A DNA stretch of 64,000 bases. Origin: Pythium myriotylum. Taxonomy: Eukaryota > Oomycota > Peronosporomycetes > Pythiales > Pythiaceae. A model generated the notes under the pieces. The model did no database searches and was not told the DNA's origin. It worked only from the letters and a program-made list of their open reading frames with translations. The position numbers and the translations under genes are program-made. Below are positions 1 through 10,966 of the stretch, piece by piece. Positions within the stretch are counted from its first letter, which is position 1; every line of letters starts with the position of its first letter. The DNA lies in NCBI GenBank assembly GCA_023091665.1, contig JALJCQ010000012.1:806001-870000 (forward strand), given 5' to 3'.

Positions 1-2
1 CG

Positions 3-3000
3 TTCAACAAGTTGAACGCGGCGACGATACCGGTGCAGACGCCGATACCGAGGAAGGACGTCATCATCGACGGGATGGCGAAGAGCACCATCTTCTCGTC
101 GATGGATCTGATGGACGGATTCTATCAGATCTTGATGCGTAAACGGGATATTCCGTTCACGGCCGTCAGCACCCCAAGCGGAATGCTCTGGGAGTGGTTG
201 GTGATGCCTCAGGGCCTCAGCAACGCACCAGCCACATTCAATAGATGCGTATCGCATCTATTGCGCCCAGTGCGATCCTTCGCACCGAGCTACTTCGACG
301 ATGTCTTCGTTCATAGCCGAGCTATGGACGGGAAGACTGATCTGGAGGTCCATAGACTCCACATCAGAGAGGTTATCACACTTGTGCGAGAGCATAAGCT
401 GGACGCGAACCTGAAGAAGTGTATCTTCGCGGCCAGCGAGATACCTGTTCTTGGGTGTATAGTCGGCAAGAACGGCGTGCGCCCTGATCCCGAGAAGATC
501 AGAGCGATCAAGGAGTGGCCGACGCCACTCGACGTCAAGGGACTGCGCAAGTTCCTTGGCCTCGCGGCATACTTGCACAAGTACTCGCGCAACTACGCCG
601 AGATGACTGTTCCTCTTTCTCGATTACTCAAGAAAGACACCAAGTGGACTTGGAACGCTGACACTCAGCGTTCCTTCGAAGGCATCAAGCAAAGCTTGAT
701 TGAATCGCCAGTTCTGGCGATCGCGGACCAGGACAAACCATTCCACGTGGTTTGTGACGCAAGCGACTTTGCCATCGGCGCAGCGCTGATGCAGTTCGAC
801 GACGACGGCGCTGAGCGCGTCGTCTGTTACCAGTCGCGTCAGCTGCAACCAGCTGAGCGTGATTATCTGGTGCATGACAAGGAGCTCCTTGCCATGAAGT
901 ATGCACTGGCCAAGTTCCGCGTCTATCTGCTCGGAGATAGACCCTTCAAGGTCTTCACAGACCATGCGTCTTTGCGCACGGCTGTGAACAGCCCATACCT
1001 CTCGCAGCGCATGGCGAGGTGGCTGCCTTTCTTCGCGGAGTATAACTTCTCCGTCGAGTACAAGCCCGGACGACTCAACGTCGTCGCGGATGCTCTGTCC
1101 CCTCGGCCAGACTTTGAGCCGACGGTCGTAGCCCAAGATTCTCTGAACGCACTCGCTGCGTTCAGCTCCAGTGTTCCGTCGTCGACCTTGCTCGACGACA
1201 TTCGTGCTGCGAATGCACACGACCCTGAGGTCGTGCGCTTGATGGCCTACCTTGCAGAGCCATCGCCGCAAGCGTTGAAGAGCTTGCCGGCTTTGTATCG
1301 ATCGAAGGCTCATCAGTACACGCAGCGGAACGGCCTGCTGTTCTACAGCGCCGTTGCCGACGACACTCCGCGTGTCATCGTGCCAGGAGATCATGATCTG
1401 CGCCTGCGGATCATGTACGAGTACCACGATGCTCCAGTGAGCGGACATCGTGGACGTGAGAAGACATATCTCACGTTGAGTCGCGACTTCTATTGGCCTC
1501 GCCAATTCAAGTTCGTGCGCAAGTACGTCCGTGCTTGAGAGGTTTGCCAGCGAGTGAAGTCGGGACCTTCACTTCGCGCACCGCTACAGTCTCTGCCGGT
1601 ACCGACAGAGTGCTGGGAGTCCGTCTCCATGGACTTCATCTTCGGCTTTCCCGAAGATGAACACAAGAACAACGGGATCCTCGTGTTCGTGGATCGTTTC
1701 AGCAAGATGGTGCATCTTGCTGCAGTTCCAGAGACGATCACAGCCGAAGGCTGCGCTCGCGTCTTCGTCGACACGGTGTTTCGACACCATGGACTGCCAT
1801 GATAGCTCGTGTCAGATCGAGATCCACGGTTCACCGCGGAGTTCTGGCGCGCCGTGTTCCGTTCCCTCGGAACACGAATCAAGATGTCGACCTCTGACCA
1901 TCCTGAGACCGATGGTCAGACAGAGCGCGCGAACCGCGTGATCGAAGAGATTCTTCGAGGCTACGTCCACTCGTGCTCGAGTTGGGGTGAGTTTTTGCCG
2001 ATGGTCGAATTCGCCATCAACAACTCTGTCCATGCGTCGACGACGCATACACCGTTCTACGTGAATGGCCTCCGCCATCCACGTATTCCAACCCTTTTGG
2101 AGAGTGAGCCTCCTTCAGGGGAGGGAGGGACTCGCTCGAGCGAGCTCCCGGACCGCTCTCGCTCCTCGGAGATCGACGTAATGGTCGATCCTCCCACCGA
2201 CGACGCTCCAGTCATTGGTCGCACTCGCGAGAACGACGACGACGGCGACGAGAGCGATGGCGCTCTCGTCGAAGAAGAGATGGACATCTCAGCAGTGCGC
2301 ACGTCGCGCGCTGCTGCCAAGCAAACGGAATCAGCAGAGGACTTCTTGCTGAAGCGCCAAGCGGTTGTCCGCTTTGTACAGGACACGATCGCCCATGCGG
2401 TCGATCGACAGAAGATGAACGCAGACAAGAATGGAAGAGGAAACACTCTTTCATTTAATGAAGGTGGCTTAGTATTGTTATCAACGACTACACTACCTAC
2501 ACATGCAGTTACCAACCTCGGTAGCAACTTGTTGCTACCGAAGTTCATCGGTCCGTTCCGCGTGCTCCGCCGCACGGGGCACGCGTATACGCTTGAGCTT
2601 CCTCGTAGGATGCGGACGCATCCTACGTTCTACGTTGATCGCCTTCGTCCGTACAATCAGTACGACGGCGCTTCCGCGCAATCGGAATCCCCGAGCGCTC
2701 AAGAGTCCCGAGGAGAAGCTTGTACTCCCGGGCAAGCGTGTTCAACTCCGCTTGAACACGGTCGTGCGAGCCCCGCAGCGTCGCCAGCTGCGCCTCCAGC
2801 CGCACTCGCTGCGACCGCCCCTCCGCAAGGTCTGAGCGGAGACGCTCCTGCGCAAGCTGGAGCCGAAGATCATCCGAGTCGTCGCGACGAGCCGAGTACG
2901 ACTCGTCGCGTTGAAGATACGTCGGCGCGGCCGGTGGATAATGTCTTCCCACCGCCGCCGTCCCCACTGGTTGACTCCAGTGGTGCTAAGCGCTGGGTCG

Positions 3001-3236
3001 TTGAGCGCCTGCTGAATCATAGGGATCAGCAGGGCGGTAGTCGAATGAAGTATCTCGTTCGATGGCGCGGCTATCCGCCATCTACAGATAGCTGGGAGCC
3101 GCGCGAGGCTCTCGTCGAAGATGTTCCGGGTCTCGTCGCTCAGTACGACGAGATCCACCCGCTGCGTAAGGCAGCGAGGAAGCAGCACGCTCCTCACTCG
3201 CGCGGCGGCGCTCGCAGATTTGCTCGAGGCCTGTAA
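3..3236 (+). pseudogene. Ty3/gypsy chromovirus pol (RT-RNase H-integrase-chromodomain), 5' truncated by window, three in-frame stops
   Basis: The frame is open from the window edge and lacks the protease and the start of reverse transcriptase. In order it shows RT with the YFDD catalytic box (291-302), RNase H (DAS near 754, TDH near 957), the His-His half of the integrase zinc finger (about 1426-1455), an integrase core and a C-terminal chromodomain (about 2985-3155, with YLVRWRGY and SWEP). In the integrase core the acidic residues are encoded at 1632, 1815 and 1923; the last two are spaced as DD35E. The chromodomain is typical of chromoviruses and is known to guide integration to marked chromatin. 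Three nonsense codons in the same frame break the protein: TGA at 1536, where the first zinc-finger cysteine is expected, and TGA-TAG at 1800-1805 just before the second catalytic Asp. No frameshift was seen, so this is a fairly young dead copy. Confidence 0.93.
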
Positions 3237-4430
3237 TGGCCTTGAGGAGGTCGGCAGGGATCCTACCTCTCCACCCTTCGCTGAGGTATTCCTCGCGAGT
3301 GACGCGGTCAGCGTCAGGTGGACAGTGTGGGTAGGCTCCTCCCCACACGAAACAAGGCAAGCCATTACGGCGCGAGCGCCGGTGGACGCGCATTCGTCCA
3401 CCAGTTTCGGAGAACCCTTCGAACTTCTCTCGTTGCGACTTGAGCGCAACGAGCCAGGTCTTCATGCCTCTGAGACGAAGTGCCCGCGTCTCTCGCTGCC
3501 TGGTCCCAGGTTGTGGGAGCTGGCACAGAGCTGGAATCGTAGCTAGGAAATTAAATGACAAGAGTTAGTAGGTGGCAGTAGCCTGGTACACTGTACCAGC
3601 TACTCACCCACCTTTCCAGTCTGGCACAGTGTGCCAGGAACTGGGTTCATCCACTGGACCTTCCCAGTGGGTGATTTTCTGTCTGGTTTGAGCTGGCTTT
3701 CTCCGGATGTTGACCAGATTCATCCATTCCGGAAACTGGTTTTTACCGGGTTTCCCAGTTCGGATTGTGCAATTTCCAGTTAGACCACACAGAGTAGGGT
3801 TATTATCAGATCTGGTAGTTAAGTAGGTAGGGTTCAGGGAGCCAGTTCCTAGCTCCCCTTAGGGTTTTACCCTGTATTCAAAAGACTTCGCTTTTTGCTC
3901 TCAACTCCCCAAGTCTCCTCCGTCGAACCGCGGGAGGACCCAGCGTCTACGCCACAAGGTAAGCCTGCGTGTGTTGGATTTGCCCTAGTGGACTGTGTGC
4001 GCGTGTGTCTGGCTGCTGGTGCGTGGGTATTGGTGTGTTTGCGAGTGAGGAGAGGAGCCAACCCCCTTTCCAGCCCTTGAGGCACCTGCAAAGGGTACTA
4101 GTTTGTACTAGAGACCTGGAGCACTCCATATTCTTGTGTATTCTTGTGTTGCGATAGCTGGGAACTGCTCGTAGTTCCCCAGTTAAAGTAATACACTCCA
4201 TTTGGTTGAGAGAGAGTTTCCCAGATCCCAGAGGGGATTTCCAGTGTCCTGGCGGATCGAGGTTGTCCTCCGTCCCAGGCGAGACCCAGCGGATCGAAGT
4301 TAGTCTTCCGTCCTGGGTCTAAGTGTGTCGTTTGTATTTGTGTATCAAAGGACTGGTCCTCGTCGTTACCCAGAGCTGGTTGAGCCGTCTTGGGTTGGTG
4401 GAATACTCCAAGTGGACGTATTTCCCCATA
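3237..4430. other. non-coding region downstream of gypsy pol, possible LTR or 3' UTR sequence
   Basis: No convincing coding sequence was found; the reading frames here have no recognisable domain. Two perfect 17-nt palindromes of related sequence lie at 3583-3599 and 3621-3637, and a weaker inverted repeat at 3651-3670. The dense palindromes followed by T-rich and GT-rich sequence would suit a promoter-bearing LTR, but no second copy is in the window and no TG...CA termini could be fixed, so an LTR is not claimed. Confidence 0.4.
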
Positions 4431-4432
4431 TT

Positions 4433-5538
4433 TCAAAGCTCAAAAGAACCGGTCAAGGGATACATAACGTGAGGTACGAAGCCAGAACTTGGGTTTTCAC
4501 AACGGGCCCAAGTTCGCCTGCGTGTATTCCCCATATACACGCTAGGTCTATACCCTTTTCCAGCTCCAGGAGCTAGCGAAAAGGCAGCGCACTTCATCAC
4601 ACCTCCCTTAACCTTGACGTTGTCAAGGAATTGATTCCACCCTTGGATCAACGCAGGGAGGTCGCGATCAGTCGGTCTATCGTTGTGACGATAGAAGCGC
4701 CGTTCGAAAAAGCATTCGATTAGAAATCGACGGCGCAGATCGCGGTCGCGATATTGGCGCGCGACGTACGGATGGTCTTCGAGCCAACCGCAGTCGAAGA
4801 GATCGTACGTCCGCAAGGGATCGTGCGCACCACTCCATCGGCTGATGTCGTAAGCCGATGGGAGCCAGGGTGTGACTTCTGGCACCGAGGATCTCAAGGC
4901 TCGATCCTCGGACTCTTGTGAGTCGCGTTGGTGATGATCACCTCACGATCACGTCGATCGTGAGGGCTGGGATCTTCCGCGACCTCTCATTCCTCCTTCA
5001 TCTGCTCGTCGGCCTCGCTCTACGGCGCCGAGTAGCTGTTCGCCGACCGCTCGGACGACGAGCAGTCGAACGACGGCGATCGTTCGAAAGGACCGCGCGC
5101 GGCACGGTCCTCCGACTTGGTCTCTTCTTCGCCGTTGCTCTCGTCGTAGTCGACGAGCTCCGACAGCGTCGGCGATCGCTCTGCAGGCGTGGCTTTGCGC
5201 GCTGCGACGATCAACGTCGCAGCGCTTGCCGGCGCCTTCATTTCTTCGTCGCCGTCGGCCTCGACGGCGCAGCGCATCTCGGCGTCGGCCGACGGGTCTT
5301 CAGTCGTCTTGGACGACGGTGGATGACCACCATCGTTATTCGCAGTGTCTTCAAGTGGCTCGTTGGAGGTGGCGCCCTCGCCGGCCGTCGAGTTGTCTTC
5401 GACCGCTGCGCTGGCGCGCGCAGCGGTATCCTCGCTCGCCTGAGCCGCGCTCATGGCGCGCACTGCCATTGCAGCGCGGTAGTCGGTGGCGCTGATGGTC
5501 TTCTTGCTCGAGTCCATTCTCCGAATGGACCGCGACAA
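4433..5538 (-). pseudogene. broken opposite-strand reading frame in the gypsy 3' region, gag-like or antisense ORF
   Basis: Two minus-strand frames follow each other. 5538-5020 (172 aa) is rich in Ala, Ser, Glu and Asp and has an internal ATG near 5514. 4897-4433 (154 aa) is rich in charged and aromatic residues, including a stretch like RDRDLRRRFLIECFFERRFY. A disordered acidic N-terminus followed by a helical basic segment resembles retrotransposon Gag, but no zinc knuckle is visible and the two halves are in different frames. The polypurine tract at 5647 shows that the adjacent LTR is the 3' LTR of a plus-strand element, so this may instead be an antisense ORF between pol and the 3' LTR, as known in some plant Ty3/gypsy lineages. 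Function is not assigned. Confidence 0.35.
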
Positions 5539-5646
5539 TGAAGGCGTTGATCGGTGACGATCAACGCCGCGGCTCGCGACTCACCGTTGGACCAACTGAC
5601 CAACAAGTGCTCCCTGTCGCAAGTCATTCAATGCGACTTTCGTCTT

Positions 5647-5656
5647 GAGGGGAGGG
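5647..5656 (+). other. polypurine tract of a plus-strand LTR retrotransposon
   Basis: The run GAGGGGAGGG lies 3 bp before the left end of the LTR at 5660. A polypurine tract primes plus-strand DNA synthesis and sits immediately upstream of the 3' LTR, which orients the element on the plus strand. Confidence 0.65.
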
Positions 5657-5659
5657 TGA

Positions 5660-5995
5660 TATAACGAGGTGTGCCCGTTACAGGGTACGGACCCATGTCA
5701 ATGGTGTCCAATAGGAACGTCGTGAACCCATCTGGTTGCAATGTCTCCCGATTGGATAATATCCTACGATATTATCCCGATTTCCCACCAATCACGCTAG
5801 GGTCTTGTGATTGAGTGGATGGCAGAAATCCGAGGGCGGATCTGCGAGGTTTTATATAGGAAGAGTAGGTTTTTCTAGGCTTCCTAATCCATAATTTCAG
5901 TTTCCCATTTGCCCGATTCAACACAAGTCCCTGTGTTGCGCGCTTCCTACACTGCTCCACAGTGTACGTGACGTAACGAGGTCAGCCTCGTTACA
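5660..5995 (+). repeat. 336-bp LTR, probably the 3' LTR of a Ty3/gypsy element
   Basis: The ends are inverted: TATAACGAGG on the left against CCTCGTTACA on the right, 9 of 10 positions complementary. The left end appears to have mutated from TG to TA. The LTR contains a TATA-like TTTATATAGG (5851-5860), a perfect 10-bp-arm hairpin at 5754-5777, and a perfect 9-bp-arm hairpin (GTAACGAGG, TCAG, CCTCGTTAC) at 5973-5994 forming its right end. A polypurine tract precedes it. Copia coding sequence resumes at once on the right, so the element inserted into or recombined with a copia copy. Whether it belongs to the pol at 3-3236 cannot be shown without the 5' LTR. Confidence 0.7.
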
Positions 5996-5996
5996 A

Positions 5997-7735
5997 GAGG
6001 TCGTTGATGTTGAGCATGATGTCGATACCATTAGCAAAGTTCTTGCTGACACGAACGTCAGCTCGTTCCTGGCAGCAATCGATGAAGATGCAGAGCCCCA
6101 GACAGTCTCGGACTGTAGGGCATCACCCGATTGGCCTAAATGGAAGGAGGCCATCAAATCGGAGCTGCAGTCACTTCTCGATCGTGAAGTATTTGGAAAC
6201 GTGCAAGAGTGCCCCCCCCCCCCCCCCCCCCCCACAGCACCAACCTATTGGATGTCGGTGGGTGTTTGCGCGTATGCGTGATCAACAGGGTAGAGTCGTG
6301 CGCTTCAAGGCGCGACTTGTGGCACAAGGTTTCACGCAAGGTTTAGGTATCGACTATTCCAATACGTAGTCGTCGGTCAGACCATGACAACCCTTCGTTG
6401 GTTACTTGCGTTCGGTGCAGCGAATAACATGCAAGTCAGACAGGCAGACATAAAACTGCGTACCTATATGGTCTAATCGATGTGGAACTATATGTGTGAG
6501 TCCCTGAGGGGTTACGTGCCGAGGGGGAGAAGTCAATGTACCTCCCGTGTGTGCAATTGCACAAGTTGCTTTATGGGTTGAAGCATGCCGGCCGGCGTTG
6601 GTACTTGCGTTTTTCGCAGTACTTGATTAAACGTGGTTTTCAGACTCATGAATGCTCCCCATGGTTGTTTGTCAAGCGAAGCGGTGCCGAGATCACCATC
6701 ATTGGGATCTACGTCGACGACATTATCATTGTCGGAACGGACGCGACAATCGAAGCTGCAATGGCAGCGCTGAAGTCCGAGTTCAAGGTGAAAGACCTTG
6801 GAACTATATCGTTCTGTCTGGGTCTTCAGGTAACTCAGATCCCGACGGGGATTGTGTTCCACCAGGCAACCTACATCAGCATAGTGCTGACACGCTTCAA
6901 CATGAGGGATGTCACTCGGACTGCCAAGACCCCCATGGTTGTGCGGAACCTGAGACCAGATAGCGATGTCTTTGGACCAAGACGTGGCAGTGAAAGGGTG
7001 CTCGACGAGAAGTATCCCTACAAGGAAGCCATTGGAGCTCTCCTTTATTTGGCAAACTGCTCACGCCCAGATATAGCTTTCGCCGTTAGTGCACTTGCAC
7101 GGTACACATCGGAACCGACCAGAAGACATTGGTCTGGTGTAAAGCAATTGTTGAAATATCTGGCACGGACTCGTAAGTACGGCTTACTGTACCGCAAGGG
7201 TACGAGCGTACACGTCAGTGATCTAGTCACCGACGAAATCTGTGGATACGCAGATGCAGGCTACCTCTCCGACCCGCACAAGGCACGCTCGCAGACTGGC
7301 TACGTGTTCATGACTTCGCACGCTGCGATTTCGTGGAAGTCGACGAAGCAGACGCTAACTGCCACGTCAACCAACCAGCCAGAGCATATCGCTCTTTACG
7401 AAGCAAGTCGTGAGTGCATCTGGTTGCGCCGATTCCTCATGTTCGTCCGTGGAGTCAAGACGAAGCTAGGACCTATCAGGATCTTCGAGGACAACGCGAC
7501 ATGCGTTGCGCAAGTACGACAAGGCTACATCAAGAGTGATCGCACCAAACACATCCACCCGAAGTTCGTTTTCATGCATGACCTGAATGGAAAACAACTC
7601 GAGATCACTCAAGTCGCTTCTGAGAAGAACCTAGCTGACCTCTTCACGAAGTCCTTGGGGAGTAACAAGCACTGTGACTTGGCGCGTGGGATCGGAATGA
7701 TCGAGCTCCGACTCGAGTACCGGAGAAGTAGGTAG
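5997..7735 (+). pseudogene. Ty1/copia pol fragment (reverse transcriptase-RNase H), multiply frameshifted
   Basis: Three frames together carry a copia RT and RNase H. 5997 to about 6211 encodes the pre-RT segment ([15 protein letters not shown]). Past a run of 22 C the reading shifts to the frame with [20 protein letters not shown] and GIDYSNT, which ends in TAG at 6367. A degenerate stretch follows to about 6535. 6536-7735 (399 aa) then carries LLYGLKHAGRRWY, the YVDD catalytic box (6710-6721), the RNase H region GYADAGYLSDPHKARSQTGY and the conserved C-terminus with LADLFTKSL. Gag, protease and integrase are absent. Its left end abuts the gypsy LTR at 5995. Confidence 0.92.
6212..6233 (+). 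repeat. 22-nt poly-C tract within copia pol
   Basis: An uninterrupted run of 22 C in coding sequence marks the point where the reading frame changes. It could be a real slippage expansion or a sequencing or assembly error. Confidence 0.9.
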
Positions 7736-8296
7736 GCTGGGTTTTACCCTCACCGAGTGCATACGCACCGGGGAGGTTTTCCGAGCAGATAGATAAAGTT
7801 GTAACCTTGGCTATGGGCGACGCGCTGAGGGGGAGTGAGACGGCTATGTCCCCAAGAGCCACAAGTGGGACCCGTGACGCCGCAACGTCAAAAATTATCT
7901 GGTTCCGCGGGTAAATGACTCTCGCGAGTGCATCATGAAACGTTTTCTTCCACGATACTCATGCTTTCCTGTCGATTATCCATGAATAAGAACATACATG
8001 ATTGCAGATCACTACCATCAAATCGTAGAGATTTTCTCACCCGTCATCAATAACCATAAAGTGGGTTCCCATGCCACTCAGTAGGTGGGTGATCAGCACC
8101 TGACTGCGTTGTTGGGTGATTACCCGATGCCAGCGCATCCGGGCCTCCAGCCAGCTTCTGATGAAGATCGGCTCTGCGCTTCTCTGTCGCACGCAGCACG
8201 TGACCAGCGATCCACGTGCTGTGCCAAGGCGACAAACCAGCGGGCTTCACGACCCCCTTGGCCAAGACCCCGATCTCAAGCCTAAGTACCTGCGGT
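7736..8296. other. copia 3' flank and non-coding sequence
   Basis: A purine-rich GAGGGGGAGTGA (7827-7838) lies about 90 bp past the copia stop and could be its polypurine tract. No LTR could be delimited after it, and no gene is seen in the rest. Confidence 0.4.
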
Positions 8297-9256
8297 TCAC
8301 CCCGTCAGCGACTGTGACAGCGGGGGTTTTAATGTCAACAGCGACCGACCAGCCCAAAGAGTCTGTGTGGACTCGTGAGCGGCACCTGTCCCTCCCTCGC
8401 TGAGCGGCTTCACCACAATGACGCCACCTTGGTTCTGTTGGACCACCGCTTCCTCCAGCGAACAGTTGCGGGAACACTTCGTACCGACAGCCCTCTGTCG
8501 CAAGGAGACGAAGCTATTAGACTTGCGAAATAGGAAATCGGTGAACCCACTTTTTCCAGGTTCACTTGGTAATATGACACTTGATCGGTCTTCCCATAGA
8601 TGTTCAAGCGTATCTTTAGGTGCTTCATCGAGCGGTCCACGGGCGTAGGTACTATCGTCTCGAACTTCATCCACAACATCTGGAGTTTCACCAGTAGCTG
8701 CCGTGGTTTGATGGACAATTACCTCCTGACTCACTGGCAAATTCACGCTCTCTCCACGTTCTCCGACGTATTCAATGTAATCCCGATTGTTCTTGGACAA
8801 GAACAAAAGTGCACCTTGACATAGAGGGAGGTCCACCTCATATCTCTTTCTGTATGCTGCAACTTGAGCTTGGGTTATCTCCCAACTACAGCGACTTCGC
8901 ACCCGCGAACTCAAGTCAACTGGAAGCATCGAAATATGTGGACCTTCCGTGTTCCGAACGACATAGTGATGCGACTTTATCGTTCGGCATACACCTCCTG
9001 TAACTGTAGACAAAGAGACACACGGGGAGACGAGAGCAATGGCTTGTTCGTTTGTCCGAGACAAGTGGGAGGTTTTGGACATACACACAATGTAATTACC
9101 GTTCGCAATTGACAACAATGGGGGCAGGTCGCTTTTGTCTTTGAGAAGCTGATCGGCACAATCTTGGCATACTTGAAGCAGACGAATCGTGGAACTGGTA
9201 TATGGCTGGAACAATAGACGTGGATGATGTTCGTTAGTGATCGCGGGTGGCAGCAT
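8297..9256 (-). pseudogene. Helitron-associated protein fragment (DUF6570-like region)
   Basis: A 319-aa frame on the minus strand starts at an ATG at 9256. Its first 130 residues hold a CxxC pair (VCQDCADQL), then LPPLLSIANGNYIV, an NEQAIALVSPCVSL segment, and a later HISMLPVD. This order (CxxC, ANG motif, 'E-IAL-P' helix, then LP) matches my knowledge of the DUF6570 domain found upstream of the Helitron Rep/helicase proteins of fungi and oomycetes. The later part (about residues 140-300) is low in recognisable motifs. No HUH nuclease or helicase motif is present in the window, so this would be an N-terminal remnant. The family call is from memory of motifs, not a search. Confidence 0.5.
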
Positions 9257-10419
9257 GCATGGATGGCATCACACTAACCTGACGGGAACAACAACAGTCC
9301 CTTCAAGCGCATATCGATGTACGATGCATCGTACTACGCCTTGATAAAGAGAGGTATGTTCATGTCGGGTCTTACAGACAGACGACGACGCATTTGCTAC
9401 AACGTTCAAGTTTGGTACAGAGGAGGCCGCGCCCTTTTTACTGGCCCGCATTACGTACAATGTGCAGAGCGTCAGTCAACTTTAGCATTGATATCGATTT
9501 CTATGCAGTAGGATCTGATTCATTGGAGCGGAGGCTATCATAGCAAAACAATGATAGACAATTATACTTTCTATCAAGCAAGAATTCTGGGCCTGTCAAT
9601 GCCTAAAGACAACTTGGTGGAGCTGCCTGCCATGTTTCGGTAACGAACGATTCAGCAGTTGCACTGGTTCTCGTCGAAACAAGGTTGGATGCGTCGACTA
9701 ATGACGACAAAAAGGAACATTTGATATATCCTGAGCGTGTGAAACGGCGTTTTCAACTTACATTTCTGCTGGTCGTCTTGACCTTCCTTCATCAGATAGA
9801 ATAGGCTCACTCCACCCATCTACCGTATTTGAATGCTGCCGCATGGACAGCCATAACGAAGAGTCAAGCCATGCACATTATTGAAGTGATAAACAAATCC
9901 CTCTCGAAACCGGACGTGATTCAATATACGGTTCCAATTCTTCCACAACGTTAGCTGGAACCCAAAGCGATTCCGCCTATGCGCATCCAGGTTCTCGAAT
10001 GCTGATGCCAACTCAAAAAACGTATCGTTCTCTTGAACAGAGCACACATCTCCAATGTCACGTTGGCGTAACTATCTCATATAAACTGGAGAACGTCCAT
10101 ACACTGGAGAACGGTGGCTGGTTCTCTTCCTCTGCTTGAGCCGCGCGTTCCGTAAGAACAAGCTGGAGCAAGGATGCCATTGTTGCAAGTTGCCAAATGT
10201 GATGCGGAACGCCAGGAGGAAATGACACCGATCTCAAACAACACAGACTCTCAGGTTGCAACTATGTACCTTTGCTGTGACATGTCTGCTGCGTTTCTGA
10301 TCACCATCAATCCGGTTTCCATGACCTGGTCCTATGCCTCTAACTGTGTCGCTTTACGAACCCAATAACTTGTCGAGGGCACCGTGCCATTTACCGTGCC
10401 TATCTTTGCTGCAGAAATC
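9257..10419. other. non-coding or decayed sequence, no gene recognised
   Basis: Only short frames are present, the longest about 75 aa, with no recognised domain. A minus-strand frame at 10047-9820 could be a transposon remnant but cannot be identified. Confidence 0.5.
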
Positions 10420-10482
10420 AGACGTCTGATTCTGACTCTTTGTGATCAAACTTTTATCACAAACAGTTAGCGTCAGAGGTCT
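10420..10482. repeat. imperfect fold-back repeat
   Basis: Two 27-nt arms (10420-10446 and 10456-10482) are inverted with 22 of 27 positions matching and a 9-nt loop. It is one of three fold-backs within 600 bp. Confidence 0.6.
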
Positions 10483-10772
10483 AGGGTTGTGCAATAGGTT
10501 GAACCAGGAGTCCAATGGTATGACTCTGAAAAAGTGTTGAAGGTACCATAGTATGCCTGTCGTGGTTGCAGAGATCAAGCATCTGATTCAAACCCTTTGT
10601 AAGGAAAAAAAAAAGTTGGTCCAGGGGCCCAAACACCTACGAGTAGATACCATGGAATTGTGTAGTCCTTGTCTATACCTTCATATGTATCCATGGCCCA
10701 GTTTACGCGTGACTGATCAGCGGATTATGGGTACTGTAGGCACCCATAACCCAGTTTGTTCGTAGTTTACCA

Positions 10773-10892
10773 GCAAGCAAGCTAGGTTATGAGCACGATG
10801 GATACAGAAACGCTGCACTCTGTGTGTAGCCTCGAGACAACATAGAGTGCGGCGTTTCGCTATCCGTCGTGCTCATTACCCAGTTTGCTTGC
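10773..10892. repeat. 120-bp fold-back (MITE-like inverted repeat)
   Basis: Arms of 53 nt (10773-10825 and 10840-10892) are inverted with about 45 of 53 positions matching, and the loop is about 14 nt. The size and structure fit a small MITE or a hairpin RNA precursor. No flanking target duplication was found. Confidence 0.65.
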
Positions 10893-10898
10893 AAATGC

Positions 10899-10966
10899 GA
10901 TACAGAAACGCAACACTCTCTGTTGTCTCTAGGTTACATTCAACACAGAGTGCAGCGTTTCGGTAT
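10899..10966. repeat. second fold-back, related to the one at 10773-10892
   Basis: Arms of 27 nt (10899-10925 and 10940-10966) are inverted with 23 of 27 matching. The arm core (GATACAGAAACGC) is shared with the neighbouring 120-bp fold-back, so the two are diverged copies or nested parts of one element. Confidence 0.6.

Noticed and set aside
624..1505. 293-aa minus-strand frame opposite gypsy RNase H
   Set aside because: Shadow of pol, which has clear motifs on the plus strand.
3121..3546. Frames overlapping and following the chromodomain end
   Set aside because: No motif, and they overlap the certain pol frame.
3790..3860. Telomere-like TAGGGTT pieces
   Set aside because: Isolated occurrences, not a tandem array.
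3553..4625. Possible LTR from TGACAA to TTGTCA
   Set aside because: Only 6-bp inverted ends, no target duplication, and the right end falls inside the opposite-strand frame.
4918..5541. 207-aa plus-strand Arg-rich frame
   Set aside because: Composition is that of an antisense shadow (Arg/Arg/Ala strings); the minus-strand frame is more protein-like.
7827..7840. Copia 3' LTR start
   Set aside because: A purine-rich tract is present, but no LTR could be delimited after it.
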